DNA of 22,543 nt from a virus: IMG/VR virus record IMGVR_UViG_3300011116_000263, positions 1-22,543 of that record; one strand, given 5' to 3'. A program made the position numbers and the translations under genes. The notes beneath the pieces are model-generated. The model was not told the DNA's origin. It made no database searches and worked only from the letters and a program-made list of their open reading frames with translations. Shown piece after piece: positions 1-9,046 of the stretch (position 1 is the stretch's first letter; each line of letters starts with the position of its first letter).

Positions 1-653
1 GTACTGGGTTCAATGCAAAGGCAACAATTGTTGTATCGGGCAATGCCGTTACGTCAGTAACCATCACTGCGCGAGGATCAAACTTCATTGTTGGCAATGT
101 GTTAAGTGCAGCATCCGCATCTATTGGTGGGACAGGATCTGGATTTTCTTTTCCAGTAACTGCAATTTATGCGCAGGCAATTGAGCTTTCCTTGGCCGCG
201 ACAGCAAGCGGAACAAATACCTTGACGTTTTCAACGCCCCCAGACCTGATCAACTTCTACCAGCACGAGATTGGCACCGACGAGATCAACGGCCAAGAAG
301 TGACCGCCATCCCAAGCTATTTTGAGACCAATGATTTAGGCTGGGTAAGTGGTGGCCCGTCTCAGCCAGCAATGGATGGTGTAAACAGGTGGCTTCGGGT
401 TGACCGCATTGAGCCTGACTTCATCCAATCTGGCGACATGGAGGCATACGTTACTGGTCGGCCATTTGCCCAATCAGAGGATGTGACTACTGGGCCATAC
501 GTCTTTGGCGAGAACACTGGCAAGATAGATATGCGTGAGCAACGTAGGGAAATCAGGCTGCGGTTTGTCTCCAATGTTGTTGGCGGAAATTACCAGCTTG
601 GTAAGGTCATCATCACAGCCGAGATCGGTGATACGAGGCCATATGGCGCTTAA
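1..653 (+). CDS. Tail nozzle / stabilisation-like structural protein, C-terminal part
   Basis: The reading frame is already open at base 3, so the gene begins upstream of the window; 216 codons are visible before the TAA at 651-653. An internal ATG at 99 is not the real start. Residues from about base 60 to 170 carry a Gly-rich motif of the type G-SNFIVGN-LSAASASIGGTGSGF, a small beta domain seen repeatedly in phage structural proteins. The last ~130 residues (NFYQHEIG, VETND-like stretch, RVDRIEPDF, MREQRREIRLRF, ending GDTRPYG) resemble the C-terminal end of podoviral tail nozzle or P22 gp10-like DNA-stabilisation proteins, which close with an R-x-R-x-R strand and a GxRPxG tail. That assignment is by pattern memory only. 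It is followed at once by a small gene and the ejection-protein genes, as expected for a nozzle gene. It could instead be another tail or fibre subunit. Confidence 0.55.
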   Translation, partial: TGFNAKATIVVSGNAVTSVTITARGSNFIVGNVLSAASASIGGTGSGFSFPVTAIYAQAIELSLAATASGTNTLTFSTPPDLINFYQHEIGTDEINGQEVTAIPSYFETNDLGWVSGGPSQPAMDGVNRWLRVDRIEPDFIQSGDMEAYVTGRPFAQSEDVTTGPYVFGENTGKIDMREQRREIRLRFVSNVVGGNYQLGKVIITAEIGDTRPYGA

Positions 654-900
654 TCCAGCACAGGTCTATGACCCCCGCTACCACACGTTTGACTCGTGGG
701 CATCGCTCATGGTCGAACTATATGCGGCGCAACAGCTTTCAATACCCGACCAACTGACCGATTGGAAGACTTGGGGTAATGGCCTCAAAGCAATTGATGT
801 TTTTGCCAATGAAGCAATCCCACAGACTGAGGCTTTTGATGATTGGCAGGAGTGGGCGCTTGCATTGGTGAATGCTGTAAATCCAAGTTTAAGTGGGTAA
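643..900 (+). CDS. Small structural-module protein (85 aa)
   Basis: Start ATG 643 overlaps the end of the upstream structural gene by 11 bases and has GAGG at 635-638. A longer reading from 535 would lie wholly inside the upstream gene and is not supported. The product is acidic and Trp-rich (SWASLMVELYAAQQL, DWKTWGNGL, FDDWQEWALALVNAV), with two repeats of a D-W/S-W-x-x-W amphipathic-helix theme. Proteins of this size with a 'FDDWxEWAxxLV' ending commonly sit just after the nozzle gene in short-tailed phage genomes; no function is established. A minor tail or adaptor component is an inference from position only. Confidence 0.6.
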   Translation: MALNPAQVYDPRYHTFDSWASLMVELYAAQQLSIPDQLTDWKTWGNGLKAIDVFANEAIPQTEAFDDWQEWALALVNAVNPSLSG

Positions 901-904
901 CTGT

Positions 905-1390
905 ATGGCCGCACAAGGAATCCATCCCGTAGACTCAAAAAAGCATATGCTCAACCCTACTGACATTTTTGCAGTAGCGGCGCATGATGATAAATATGGT
1001 CAAAAAACTCTTGAAGAAGCGGCAAAAAAAGGGCACGTTTCTCCTGAGCGGATGCTTTACGCAACGATGATTAAGATGTACAGCAACAAAGGGTTGATAC
1101 GCATTAGAGAGGGAAACACCCTTTTTACAATTGCTGCATTTGAAGGTCGTGTTGGATTTGTTCAAAGCTACAACGGCGACACTGCAAGCAACTACATTGA
1201 AAATATGCACCAATTTATGGCCGCATCAAGAAAGTTGGGCTTTGATTTTTTGGTGGCAACTCCGCACACAAAAGAAATTGTGACGTTGTTAAAGTTAGCG
1301 GCCAAAAAAATGAAAGACCCAGAAGTTAAAACCCACTTTGGCAAAGAGGACGGTGTTTTTACTGTTTGCACTGGTAAGCAAAGGGGTTAA
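905..1390 (+). CDS. Conserved phage protein, possible GNAT-fold virion protein
   Basis: 161 residues from ATG 905; an in-frame GTG at 893 would add four residues and overlap the previous gene, and neither start has a strong ribosome binding site. The middle of the protein reads as strand-strand-helix (LIRIREGNTLFTIAAFEGRVGFVQSY, then NYIENMHQFMAASRKLGFDFLVATPH, then a Lys-rich helix). That order resembles the core of GNAT acetyltransferase folds. T7 gp13 and related small proteins beside ejection-protein genes are known to resemble acetyltransferases, and this gene sits directly before the giant internal protein. The fold call is an inference without a clear acetyl-CoA binding motif. There is no signal peptide or membrane segment. 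Confidence 0.55.
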   Translation: MAAQGIHPVDSKKHMLNPTDIFAVAAHDDKYGQKTLEEAAKKGHVSPERMLYATMIKMYSNKGLIRIREGNTLFTIAAFEGRVGFVQSYNGDTASNYIENMHQFMAASRKLGFDFLVATPHTKEIVTLLKLAAKKMKDPEVKTHFGKEDGVFTVCTGKQRG

Positions 1391-1392
1391 GA

Positions 1393-4300
1393 ATGAGTCT
1401 TACTAAAGCGGTTCAATGGCTTGGCGACCAAATTGGTGACGGACTAAGAGCCGTTGGAGATGTCGCGGGCGATGCTCTACGCGCTGTTGGCAAAGGAATC
1501 CAAAAACTAGGTGACTTTGCTGGAGACACAATTAAAGCAATCATCAAGGATCCGCTGCCGACTTTGTTGTCTTATGCCGGTACGTTTATTGGCATTCCGC
1601 CTTACGTTACTTCTTCCGTTATTACTGCGGCAAAAGGCGGAAATCTTGAAGACATAGCAAAGTCTGCTGCTATATCGTATGCCACAACCAGTTTCATGTC
1701 TGACACGCAAATAGGCGCGGACATCAAGAACTACACAACCAATCAGTGGGCAGGGGACTTTACCGACTCCATGATGGAGAAGTTTAATTTGCCAGCGGAT
1801 ACGGCTGTGCAGATTTCAAAGGTAGCCAGCGCTAGTTTGAACTCGTCTTTGATTGGCGGTATTAACGCAGCACTTAGCGGCAAGTCAATTGCAACGGGCA
1901 TCTCTTCTGGATTCACCTCTGGATTGATCTACTCGTCAACCGATAGCTACTTTGACTCAATCAAGAAAAATCCAAACTGGGGTTTAAGCGCTACCACCAT
2001 AGATTTGATGAAGGGCGCTACAAGCACCGCATTGAACACCATAGTGTCTGGCAAAGGTGATCCAGCACAAGCTGTTGGCAACTACATTGCTTACGCCAGC
2101 CTAAACATGGCTGGATCATCTTTGTTTAACAAGGCAAAAGAAACATACCAGTCATTAACAAAGAGCACCACCGAAGCAGAAAAAGCCCAAGAAAAATATG
2201 CTGCCGAAAAGTCCGAATACGACAAGCAATTAAAAGCTGCTGAAAATTTACGCAATTCGGTCAATGCCGATACCGCTGCGTACCAAAAAACAATTGATGA
2301 GCAATACAACCCATTTAAGAAACAATACGATGATCTAATTGCGGCAAACGATGTTCAGGCATCTACTTTTAATACAAACAAAAAAGCATTTGAAGACAAC
2401 AAGTGGGCGGTTGACAACTATGGCGCTAAGTTGGCCCAACTTGGTTACGAACCTGTTGATCTTGGAGAAGGTTATTCTTCATACGGCAGAGTCATTGGAT
2501 CTTCTAAATTCGTAAATCGAGGAGGGACTGAGTACACCAATTACACATACGCATATGATGCCCCTTCACAGCAATCGTTTATTGATGCGGCAAATGCAGC
2601 AGCAGATAAAGCAAATGCTGCCGCAGCCAAGTCAAAAGAAATTCAAGATGCTGCCACCAAGCTATACAACGACAACAAGCCAATGCTTGACTCGTTGCCA
2701 ATCAAAGCCGCTGATATAGACAAAAAAGTAGCAGACTTTAACGCCATCAAGTCTGATATTGAGACGCCAAAAGATGGCAACCTTGCTCAAAGACTTCAAG
2801 ACGCTTCTAAAGAGTACCAAAACAATTATGACATTTGGGCGGCTTCAAAATCCGAAGCAGACAAATCAGCAGAGGAATACACCAAGGCATTGGCCGAAGT
2901 AGCAACACGCGATGCAACTATTGATGCAATAAATTCTGGAGCTATCACTGCTACTAAGCAGGACAAAGATGGCAACTGGGTGTTGTCCAACAACATGACC
3001 TTGACCAAGGACGGCAAGTTTGTGCAAGAAGGTGTGCAGCAATTTACCAATGCTGCTGGCATCAACCAAAAGCCTCTGGATCTCACCAGCGCTGATGGAT
3101 CAAAAATTGACTTTAGCGAAGACGCTGGCCGCTTGTTGTCCACATCGGATGTGAAGAACTTAGCCCAGCGCGACTACGGTCTTTCCATTACGGACGAAGA
3201 AGCCAAAAAGTTTGCTGGCAAGGATTACACAGAAGCGGCTATTCCTGAGCTTGAATCTTTTGCGGCAACCAAAGCGAAGGAAGCAGGCTTTCCCGATTAC
3301 AAAGCGTACCAAGAATTTGGTGGCAATTTAGATCAGTACCAAAAATCAAAAGAATTGATGGACTCCATCAATTTGTTTAAAGCTGATTCGTCGGCAACTT
3401 TGCGAGATGAGATTAAAAATTCCAATTTAAGCGCGGATGAAAAAAGGTCACTGTATGAAGCTATGGGTGATGTGCAATCCGCGCAAGCATTGCCAAAAGT
3501 AACCACAGACGCAGGTAGTGTTGGGCAAGTTCGCATTGGAGCGCCATTTTCCGCCAACGATCCAAAAATTGCCCCAATACTTGCAAAAAATCCCGCTTTA
3601 CGTCAAAGCTATAACGAGTACGCAAATACGTTCGGGATTAGCTCTTCAGCTACGATAGATCAATATATTCAAAACTTAAAAGATGCGGCTGATGAATTTG
3701 GCCTAAGTCCCGATAGCAGCACCACATATGAACAAGAGCTTGCAGATATAGTAAATAAAGATCCGTCAAAACGAGCATTAGTGCCGGACAAATATTTGCC
3801 ATACGGCATGAGGGAGTTGCTTCCATTGGAAGAAGTGGAGCAAGCTCCCGGCGAAGTTGTCTCGGTTGATGCTGGTAGCAGTGAAGGCGTTGTGAAGGAC
3901 GAAGAGGCCACCGACAGCGGATATAAGCCAATTAGCTTTGACAACACTGCAACCATACTTGCAATCAATGCGAATGGAACTGCATTAGTCCAAAACGACA
4001 CTACTGGCGCACAGTCCACAGTGCCAACAATTGGTAATCCAGAAGTTGGGTCAAAGGTAGACATTAAAGTCAGCGCATCAACTGGAGAGGCTACTGCTGT
4101 TGCAAAGACTGAGCAGCTGCCTGTAACGCCTCCCGTTAACCCGCCTGTTACAACTCCACCTGTTGTAGAGCCTACCGAGGTTGAGCCTCCAGTGGTGACT
4201 CCACCTGTTGTAACTCCTCCAGAAGTTGTTCCGCCTGAAGTTATACCTCCTGTCGTGCAGCCTCCAATTGCGCCGCCTGAAGTGGTTCCTCCTGTTACGC

Positions 4301-6450
4301 CTTTAATTGAAAATCCGCCAGTTATTCCACCTGTGGTTACACCTCCGATTGAGCCGCCTGTTGTAACGCCCCCAGTTGTGACTCCGCCAGTTGTTGAGCC
4401 TACTGTCACACCTCCTCCTGTTGTGTCCCCTGTAGTCACGCATCCAGTTGTAGAGCCGCCTGTTGTTACCCCACCAGTTACACCTCCGGTAGTAGCACCT
4501 CCGGTAACTCCACCCGTAGTCACTCCGCCAGTAACCCCTCCAGTGGTTTCGCCTCCTGTCGCTCCAGCAACAAGTGGGGTAACTATTGATGCCGTCACAA
4601 AAGCAATCAATGATTCAATTGCTGGAATCAAGTTTCCCGCTGGAATTACTTCTGATGAAGTTGCTGAACAAGTCAGGGCCGCAATGGCGGCTAATCCAAG
4701 CCTGAGCGCTACAGACGTTACAAACGCCATAGCTGCATACATGACGGCCAACCCCGGATTGACCGCTTTGGATGTAAACACTGCCATTACTGGTGCCACA
4801 AAAGACTTAGCAACCAAAAAAGATGTTGAGGCAGCAATTGCTGGAATTCAGTTCCCAGCAGGCATTACTTCCGCCGATGTAGCAGAGCAAATTAAAGCGG
4901 CAATGGAAGCTAATCCTAATTTGAAGATAGCTGACGTTACCAAAGCAATAACCGACTATATGTCGGCCAATCCTGCGCTTACTGCTGCTGATGTGAATAC
5001 GGCAATTACTGGCGCTACTCAAAACTTGGCGACCCAAGGTCAACTTGATGCGGCAATAAAAAATCTTTCTGCTGACCAGAAAACTCAATTTGACAATTTG
5101 ACAAAGGCGCAGCAAGACGAGGTGGCCGCTCGTGTAAAACAAGGCGATGCAATACAAGATGCAATTATTGGCGCTACCAAAAACTTGGCAACTCAATCAC
5201 AGCTTGATGATGCAGTAAAAAATCTGTCTGCCGACCAAAAAACACAGTTCAATAACTTAACTCAATCTCAAAAAGATGAAGTAGATGCTCGTGTAAAACA
5301 AGGCCAAGACATTCAAAATGCTATTGCTTCAGCACAACAAACAACAAGCAATCAAGTTCAAAATATTCAAGGCGAATTAAATGGAAGAATTGACGCCCTT
5401 GTTAAGCAAGGCGTAGAAACAAATGCCGCAATACAGCAAGCAATTGCAGAGTCACAAACGCAAATAAATAGAAATGATGCAAACATCAACTCTAGAATTG
5501 ACGTACTTGTCGGTCAGGGTGTTGACTACCAAAAAGCAACGCAAATAGCTTTTGAGGAAACACGAGGAACAATAAACAATGTTGGAAAACAGCTTGCTGA
5601 CAAAATAAAAGCAGATGAAGCCGACAAGCAAGCTGCGGCAGAAGCCAAAAGGGTGGCAGATGCTGCTGCGGAAGAAGAGAAGAGAGTAGCTGCTGCTGCC
5701 GCATTGGCAAAAGACATTGCTGCCAAACAAGCGGCTGCAAAGGCATCAACTGCGGCCCAACAAAAAGCCGCAGGCCAAGGTGCCCTGTCTTTGCTTCAGC
5801 CAGCCGCAACGTCAGCATCTGAATTGGCAGCCGTAGCAGGCCCACTTACTGCCAGCTACTTGACGGCAAAAGAAGACCCCAACAAGTTTGAAAGCCCGTT
5901 GGAAAAATTCCTAAAAACGCAAAACCAAGCTCTTGGCAAAGAAAATCAGTACGGCATACAACCACAAGGAAATGCGATGAACGACCCCTCATACTCTTAC
6001 GGGACACAGCGCCCCATTGAGGACATCCTCGGCATGGGATCGGCCCAATCAACCCAAGCGGGCCAAGCGCCAGATTCCTCCATCCCAAGCTACCCTACGG
6101 CGGTCAATTACGCTCAGGGCGGCGGTACTCGGCACGGAAAGTACGCCCAAGGCGGTCTAAGCACCCCTCTGATGGCCTCTGGCGGCAAGATGCGGGTGGA
6201 TTTCCGCCACGGAGACGCCGTAACGGGGGCTGGAGACGGCCAATCGGACGATATTCCCGCCATGCTGGCTGATGGGGAGTTTGTTTTCCCCGCCGATGTG
6301 GTTGCCGCAATAGGAAATGGCTCACCCAAGGCAGGAAGCGATAAACTATACGACATGATGCACGGCATCCGCGCCCATGCCCGTTCTGCCAAACCCAAGG
6401 ATTTGCCGCCGCAGATCAAATCACCGCTTGATTTTCTCAAGCGAAGCTAG
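1393..6450 (+). CDS. Giant repeat-rich internal/ejection virion protein (1685 aa)
   Basis: AAGGGG at 1379-1384 precedes ATG 1393, two bases after the upstream stop. Domains in order: residues 1-110 are amphipathic repeats (GDGLRAVGDVAGDALRAVGK) followed by hydrophobic, Ala/Ser/Gly-rich helices; about 245-310 and 395-500 are coiled coil; 910-1058 is a Pro-Val-Thr linker made of PPVV/TPP units; 1076-1221 are two tandem 73-residue repeats (FPAGIT...ANP...VNTAITGAT); 1222-1315 are two shorter NLSADQKTQF repeats; 1320-1490 is a long Ala/Gln/Lys coiled coil; the last ~110 residues hold a Gly-rich stretch and the motif GQSDDIPAMLADGEFVFPADVV. That C-terminal motif is a recurring end module of very large proteins in uncultured short-tailed phages. 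The size and context fit a DNA-ejection or internal core protein comparable in role to T7 gp15/gp16. The role is inferred; a huge tail-associated protein is the alternative. Confidence 0.6.
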   Translation: MSLTKAVQWLGDQIGDGLRAVGDVAGDALRAVGKGIQKLGDFAGDTIKAIIKDPLPTLLSYAGTFIGIPPYVTSSVITAAKGGNLEDIAKSAAISYATTSFMSDTQIGADIKNYTTNQWAGDFTDSMMEKFNLPADTAVQISKVASASLNSSLIGGINAALSGKSIATGISSGFTSGLIYSSTDSYFDSIKKNPNWGLSATTIDLMKGATSTALNTIVSGKGDPAQAVGNYIAYASLNMAGSSLFNKAKETYQSLTKSTTEAEKAQEKYAAEKSEYDKQLKAAENLRNSVNADTAAYQKTIDEQYNPFKKQYDDLIAANDVQASTFNTNKKAFEDNKWAVDNYGAKLAQLGYEPVDLGEGYSSYGRVIGSSKFVNRGGTEYTNYTYAYDAPSQQSFIDAANAAADKANAAAAKSKEIQDAATKLYNDNKPMLDSLPIKAADIDKKVADFNAIKSDIETPKDGNLAQRLQDASKEYQNNYDIWAASKSEADKSAEEYTKALAEVATRDATIDAINSGAITATKQDKDGNWVLSNNMTLTKDGKFVQEGVQQFTNAAGINQKPLDLTSADGSKIDFSEDAGRLLSTSDVKNLAQRDYGLSITDEEAKKFAGKDYTEAAIPELESFAATKAKEAGFPDYKAYQEFGGNLDQYQKSKELMDSINLFKADSSATLRDEIKNSNLSADEKRSLYEAMGDVQSAQALPKVTTDAGSVGQVRIGAPFSANDPKIAPILAKNPALRQSYNEYANTFGISSSATIDQYIQNLKDAADEFGLSPDSSTTYEQELADIVNKDPSKRALVPDKYLPYGMRELLPLEEVEQAPGEVVSVDAGSSEGVVKDEEATDSGYKPISFDNTATILAINANGTALVQNDTTGAQSTVPTIGNPEVGSKVDIKVSASTGEATAVAKTEQLPVTPPVNPPVTTPPVVEPTEVEPPVVTPPVVTPPEVVPPEVIPPVVQPPIAPPEVVPPVTPLIENPPVIPPVVTPPIEPPVVTPPVVTPPVVEPTVTPPPVVSPVVTHPVVEPPVVTPPVTPPVVAPPVTPPVVTPPVTPPVVSPPVAPATSGVTIDAVTKAINDSIAGIKFPAGITSDEVAEQVRAAMAANPSLSATDVTNAIAAYMTANPGLTALDVNTAITGATKDLATKKDVEAAIAGIQFPAGITSADVAEQIKAAMEANPNLKIADVTKAITDYMSANPALTAADVNTAITGATQNLATQGQLDAAIKNLSADQKTQFDNLTKAQQDEVAARVKQGDAIQDAIIGATKNLATQSQLDDAVKNLSADQKTQFNNLTQSQKDEVDARVKQGQDIQNAIASAQQTTSNQVQNIQGELNGRIDALVKQGVETNAAIQQAIAESQTQINRNDANINSRIDVLVGQGVDYQKATQIAFEETRGTINNVGKQLADKIKADEADKQAAAEAKRVADAAAEEEKRVAAAAALAKDIAAKQAAAKASTAAQQKAAGQGALSLLQPAATSASELAAVAGPLTASYLTAKEDPNKFESPLEKFLKTQNQALGKENQYGIQPQGNAMNDPSYSYGTQRPIEDILGMGSAQSTQAGQAPDSSIPSYPTAVNYAQGGGTRHGKYAQGGLSTPLMASGGKMRVDFRHGDAVTGAGDGQSDDIPAMLADGEFVFPADVVAAIGNGSPKAGSDKLYDMMHGIRAHARSAKPKDLPPQIKSPLDFLKRS
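4126..4572 (+). repeat. Pro-Val-Thr repeat linker coding region
   Basis: About 150 residues of short irregular PPVV, PPVT and TPPV units, encoded by degenerate cct/ccg/cca-gtt-gta triplets. The units vary in synonymous codons, so the tract has been maintained at protein level rather than freshly expanded. On the opposite strand it gives a long Gly-Thr-rich open frame (3669-4817) that is an artefact. Such linkers form an extended rigid spacer. Confidence 0.85.
4618..5055 (+). repeat. Two tandem 73-codon repeats inside the giant virion gene
   Basis: Copies at 4618-4836 and 4837-5055 encode IAGI(K/Q)FPAGITS-(D/A)-(E/D)-VAEQ openings, an ANP(S/N)L segment, a second (T/S)ANP-LT segment and a VNTAITGAT close. 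DNA identity is clearly lower than protein identity, so the duplication is old. Each unit contains two ANPxL helix caps, suggesting a small helical repeat fold. Confidence 0.85.
5056..5337 (+). repeat. Two further tandem repeats (53 and about 41 codons)
   Basis: Copies begin at 5056 and 5215 with (I/V)KNLSADQKTQF, continue through a DEV-ARVKQG segment and end in an NAI-A or DAIIGATKNLAT stretch. The first copy ends with the same GATxNLAT(Q) element that closes the 73-codon repeats, so the two repeat types share a module. Predicted to be helical and coiled coil. Confidence 0.8.
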
Positions 6451-6459
6451 GAGATAAGT

Positions 6460-7506
6460 ATGTCAGTCTTTGATGTTTATGCAAATCCAAATGTAACGAC
6501 AACGGATACGCAGGCGACGACTTCGCCAGACTATTACACAAACCTGATGGCGGGTTTGTCTACTGCTGGCGTGCAGGCAATGGCAAATCCAAATCAGGTC
6601 GCACCTTTGACGGCTTTGCAGACCCAAGGATATGCTCAGGTGCCTACGGCAGCGGGAGCCTACCAACCCGGACTTACTACGGCGGAGCAAACAGCCAAGA
6701 CCGCAGCCGCTGGTGCGGCCCCGCAGATCAATAGTTTCATGAACCCGTACACCACTAACGTGGTGGATGAGATGGCGCGGTTGCAACAGCAAAATGTGCA
6801 AAAAAACCTGATGCCGCAACTCAAGGCTGGCTTTGTTGGCTCTGGTGCCCTTGGCAGCCAGCGTTACGCAAACGCAATGGGTCAAACTGCTGCTGATCTA
6901 CAGTCTAATTTAACTGGTCAACAGTATGGTGCTTTGTCTGCTGGGTACAAGTCTGCTGTTGAGCAAGCATTGCAAAATGTACAGAATCAAACTCAAGCGG
7001 GTCAACTGCAAGGCAACCTTGCCGAGAAAGAGCAGTCGCTTGGCCTCACTGGCGCTGGAGCGTTGACCAAAGCAGGCGCAGAGCAGCAGGCATACCAGCA
7101 ATCACTGATCGACGCCCCGCTGAAGACGGCCACCAACGCCTCTGCCTTGCTTCGCGGATACCAAGCGCCAAGCACCGTAACGTCCACCAAGACAGGCCCA
7201 TTGAGCAGCGCTTACTACCAAGGATCGCCTCTTAGCCAGACGCTCGGTATTGGTACAGCAATTGGCGCTGGCCTTGGCACGACCAAAACAACTGATCCAA
7301 GGACTGGCGTGGTTACTGAAACGCCAAATTGGCTTACCAAACTTTGGAACAGCGTAAAAGATCCAACGGCTCCTGCGGCCCCCGCAATTGATATTCCAAC
7401 TACCGGAGGCGGCATAACAACGCCCGGAACTCCACCGCCGCCAGATGTTGGTGGTGGATATTACATAACCAATGAAGATGGTACTGAAACTTGGATACCG
7501 GGGTAA
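6460..7506 (+). CDS. Ala/Gln-rich internal virion protein (348 aa)
   Basis: ATG 6460 lies ten bases after the giant gene's stop, with TAGGAGA at 6448-6454 overlapping that stop codon. The N-terminal third is Thr/Ala/Gln-rich. Residues about 88-170 hold the segment FMNPYTTNVVDEMARLQQQN, then GAGFVGSGALGSQRYANA-like glycine turns and Gln-rich helices. The 'NPY...V...A...Q...GAxGxSR' arrangement is common in internal or ejection proteins of uncultured podoviruses. A hydrophobic Gly-Ala segment (QTLGIGTAIGAGLG) lies near residue 260, and the C-terminus is Pro/Gly-rich. No enzymatic motif is seen. A structural role comes from composition and from the position between two other ejection-type genes. 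Confidence 0.6.
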   Translation: MSVFDVYANPNVTTTDTQATTSPDYYTNLMAGLSTAGVQAMANPNQVAPLTALQTQGYAQVPTAAGAYQPGLTTAEQTAKTAAAGAAPQINSFMNPYTTNVVDEMARLQQQNVQKNLMPQLKAGFVGSGALGSQRYANAMGQTAADLQSNLTGQQYGALSAGYKSAVEQALQNVQNQTQAGQLQGNLAEKEQSLGLTGAGALTKAGAEQQAYQQSLIDAPLKTATNASALLRGYQAPSTVTSTKTGPLSSAYYQGSPLSQTLGIGTAIGAGLGTTKTTDPRTGVVTETPNWLTKLWNSVKDPTAPAAPAIDIPTTGGGITTPGTPPPPDVGGGYYITNEDGTETWIPG

Positions 7507-7509
7507 ATT

Positions 7510-9036
7510 ATGGCAACAAAAGGTGCTTTATCCAGTCTTCCTAAGCTAACTCCAGCCTATGGGCTTGGAGAAGGTGAAACAGACGATGCTGTTGAGCGTG
7601 CAACTCAGAGGGTGATGGAGGCATATTCCGCTCGTCAGAACCTTGGCTACGACCCAACGCTAATGGCTTTTAGCCAAGGGTTGCTATCGTCCAGAGGAAA
7701 CTTTGCTGAAGGGCTTGGCGCTGGCCTCAAGGGCGCACAAGAGGCGCAACAGCTAAACAGGCAGCAAGACATTGAAGAGGCTCAAGCACAGCTTGCAATG
7801 GCGCAAGCGCAGCGTGAGCAGCAGAACGCCATGCGCTCTCAAGGCGCGTTCATGTCCACAATTGCAGGCGGTGCGCCAAAGCCTGCCATTGGATCGACTT
7901 CTGGCGAAGCTGGACAGCCTGCCGCATCTGGACAGCCCGCTGGCGTCCCCGTCACCATAGAATCGGCATTGAAGTACGCAGCTATGTTTCCTATGGCAAA
8001 GGAAAATGCAAAGCTGCTGATGGATGCTGCAAAGGCTGGCCTTGATCGTTACCTGATCTCGCAAAATGGCACAGTCTTTGACAAGATGACAAGCAAATAC
8101 TTGTCACAAGATATTCCCGGACAAGCTCAAACAGACTACAGCACTCCTCTTGGTCGGTACAAGATGACTGCTAATGAGTATTCAAAGCTACAGGCTGCTC
8201 AAGACAGAGGTCTTGGCAACGAGTGGATGGAAGCATTCAAGTATGGAAGCACCAAACTTGTTGATGACGTAGTGTCTGGCATATCAACCAAGCCTTTGGA
8301 TTTGGTAAAGACCACAGAAGGCAAAAAGCCTCAACGTTTGTCTGAAGCAGAGCAAGAGACGCAAACCGAATTGAGGAAGTCGGCAACAGGGCAAGAGGCT
8401 GCTCGTCGAAAAGCTATTGTTGACAACGCAGACGAGGCAGACAGTTCAATAGAACTTGCTCAACAGTTCCGAGCATTTGCTGATGACCCGGATGCAAAGC
8501 TGTATCAAGGTATCTTGAGCAACGATAAAACCATGTCTGCCATTATTAAGTTAGCGCAATCGGGCATTGGCGTACCCGGCTTTAGCATTGGCATTCCCGA
8601 AATAGAGACAGTTGTTAAAAATCTTAACTTGAAAGGCGAAGCGCAAGCAAAAGCCCAAGTGTATGCAATGTTGATTGCTCAAATGCAATTGTCTAAGACC
8701 AAGTACATGAAAGGCTCTGTCTCCAACTATGAGCAGGGCTTGATGGGTCGCGCTGGAGTTGGCCCAGACGATACGCCTGATTCTGTCCGCGCTAAGGCGG
8801 ATATGCTGGAACGCAGGGGAACTTTTGATAAAGACGTAGCAAGGTTGTACCAAAAAGTTGGCGGCAATGTAAGCGACTTCAAACAAACAGACGATTACAT
8901 GACGCTCAAAAAACAATACCTTGAAGACTTAAAAGGTCTTGCGACCATGCTAAAGCGCATTCCCTCTACTACGCCGGGAAAACCAGCGGAAAAAGGTAAG
9001 CGTGACAACGCATCTGCCGCAGAAAAACTTAATTAA
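7510..9036 (+). CDS. Putative internal virion protein (508 aa)
   Basis: ATG 7510 is four bases after the upstream TAA, with GGGG just before that stop as a modest ribosome binding site. Residues 30-120 contain an Ala/Gln/Arg helical coiled-coil segment (AQEAQQLNRQQDIEEAQAQLAMAQAQ) after a phage-typical 'FSQGLLSSRGNFAEGLGAGLKGAQ' stretch, a common N-terminal theme of large virion proteins. Residues 330-420 have a hydrophobic patch (IIKLAQSGIGVPGFSIGIPEI) followed by GYxxG-free helices with ...KGSVSNYEQGLMGRAG, another recurrent piece of phage internal proteins. The C-terminus is Lys-rich. No catalytic motif is recognised. It likely belongs to the ejection complex with the genes on either side. 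Confidence 0.55.
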   Translation: MATKGALSSLPKLTPAYGLGEGETDDAVERATQRVMEAYSARQNLGYDPTLMAFSQGLLSSRGNFAEGLGAGLKGAQEAQQLNRQQDIEEAQAQLAMAQAQREQQNAMRSQGAFMSTIAGGAPKPAIGSTSGEAGQPAASGQPAGVPVTIESALKYAAMFPMAKENAKLLMDAAKAGLDRYLISQNGTVFDKMTSKYLSQDIPGQAQTDYSTPLGRYKMTANEYSKLQAAQDRGLGNEWMEAFKYGSTKLVDDVVSGISTKPLDLVKTTEGKKPQRLSEAEQETQTELRKSATGQEAARRKAIVDNADEADSSIELAQQFRAFADDPDAKLYQGILSNDKTMSAIIKLAQSGIGVPGFSIGIPEIETVVKNLNLKGEAQAKAQVYAMLIAQMQLSKTKYMKGSVSNYEQGLMGRAGVGPDDTPDSVRAKADMLERRGTFDKDVARLYQKVGGNVSDFKQTDDYMTLKKQYLEDLKGLATMLKRIPSTTPGKPAEKGKRDNASAAEKLN

Positions 9037-9046
9037 GGATTAAGCG

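Noticed and set aside
3669-4817. 382-residue Gly-Thr-rich open frame on the minus strand
   Set aside because: It is the antisense of the Pro-Val-Thr linker of the giant virion gene. The GG-T-TGG pattern follows directly from the ccn-gtn codons, and it has no start context of its own.
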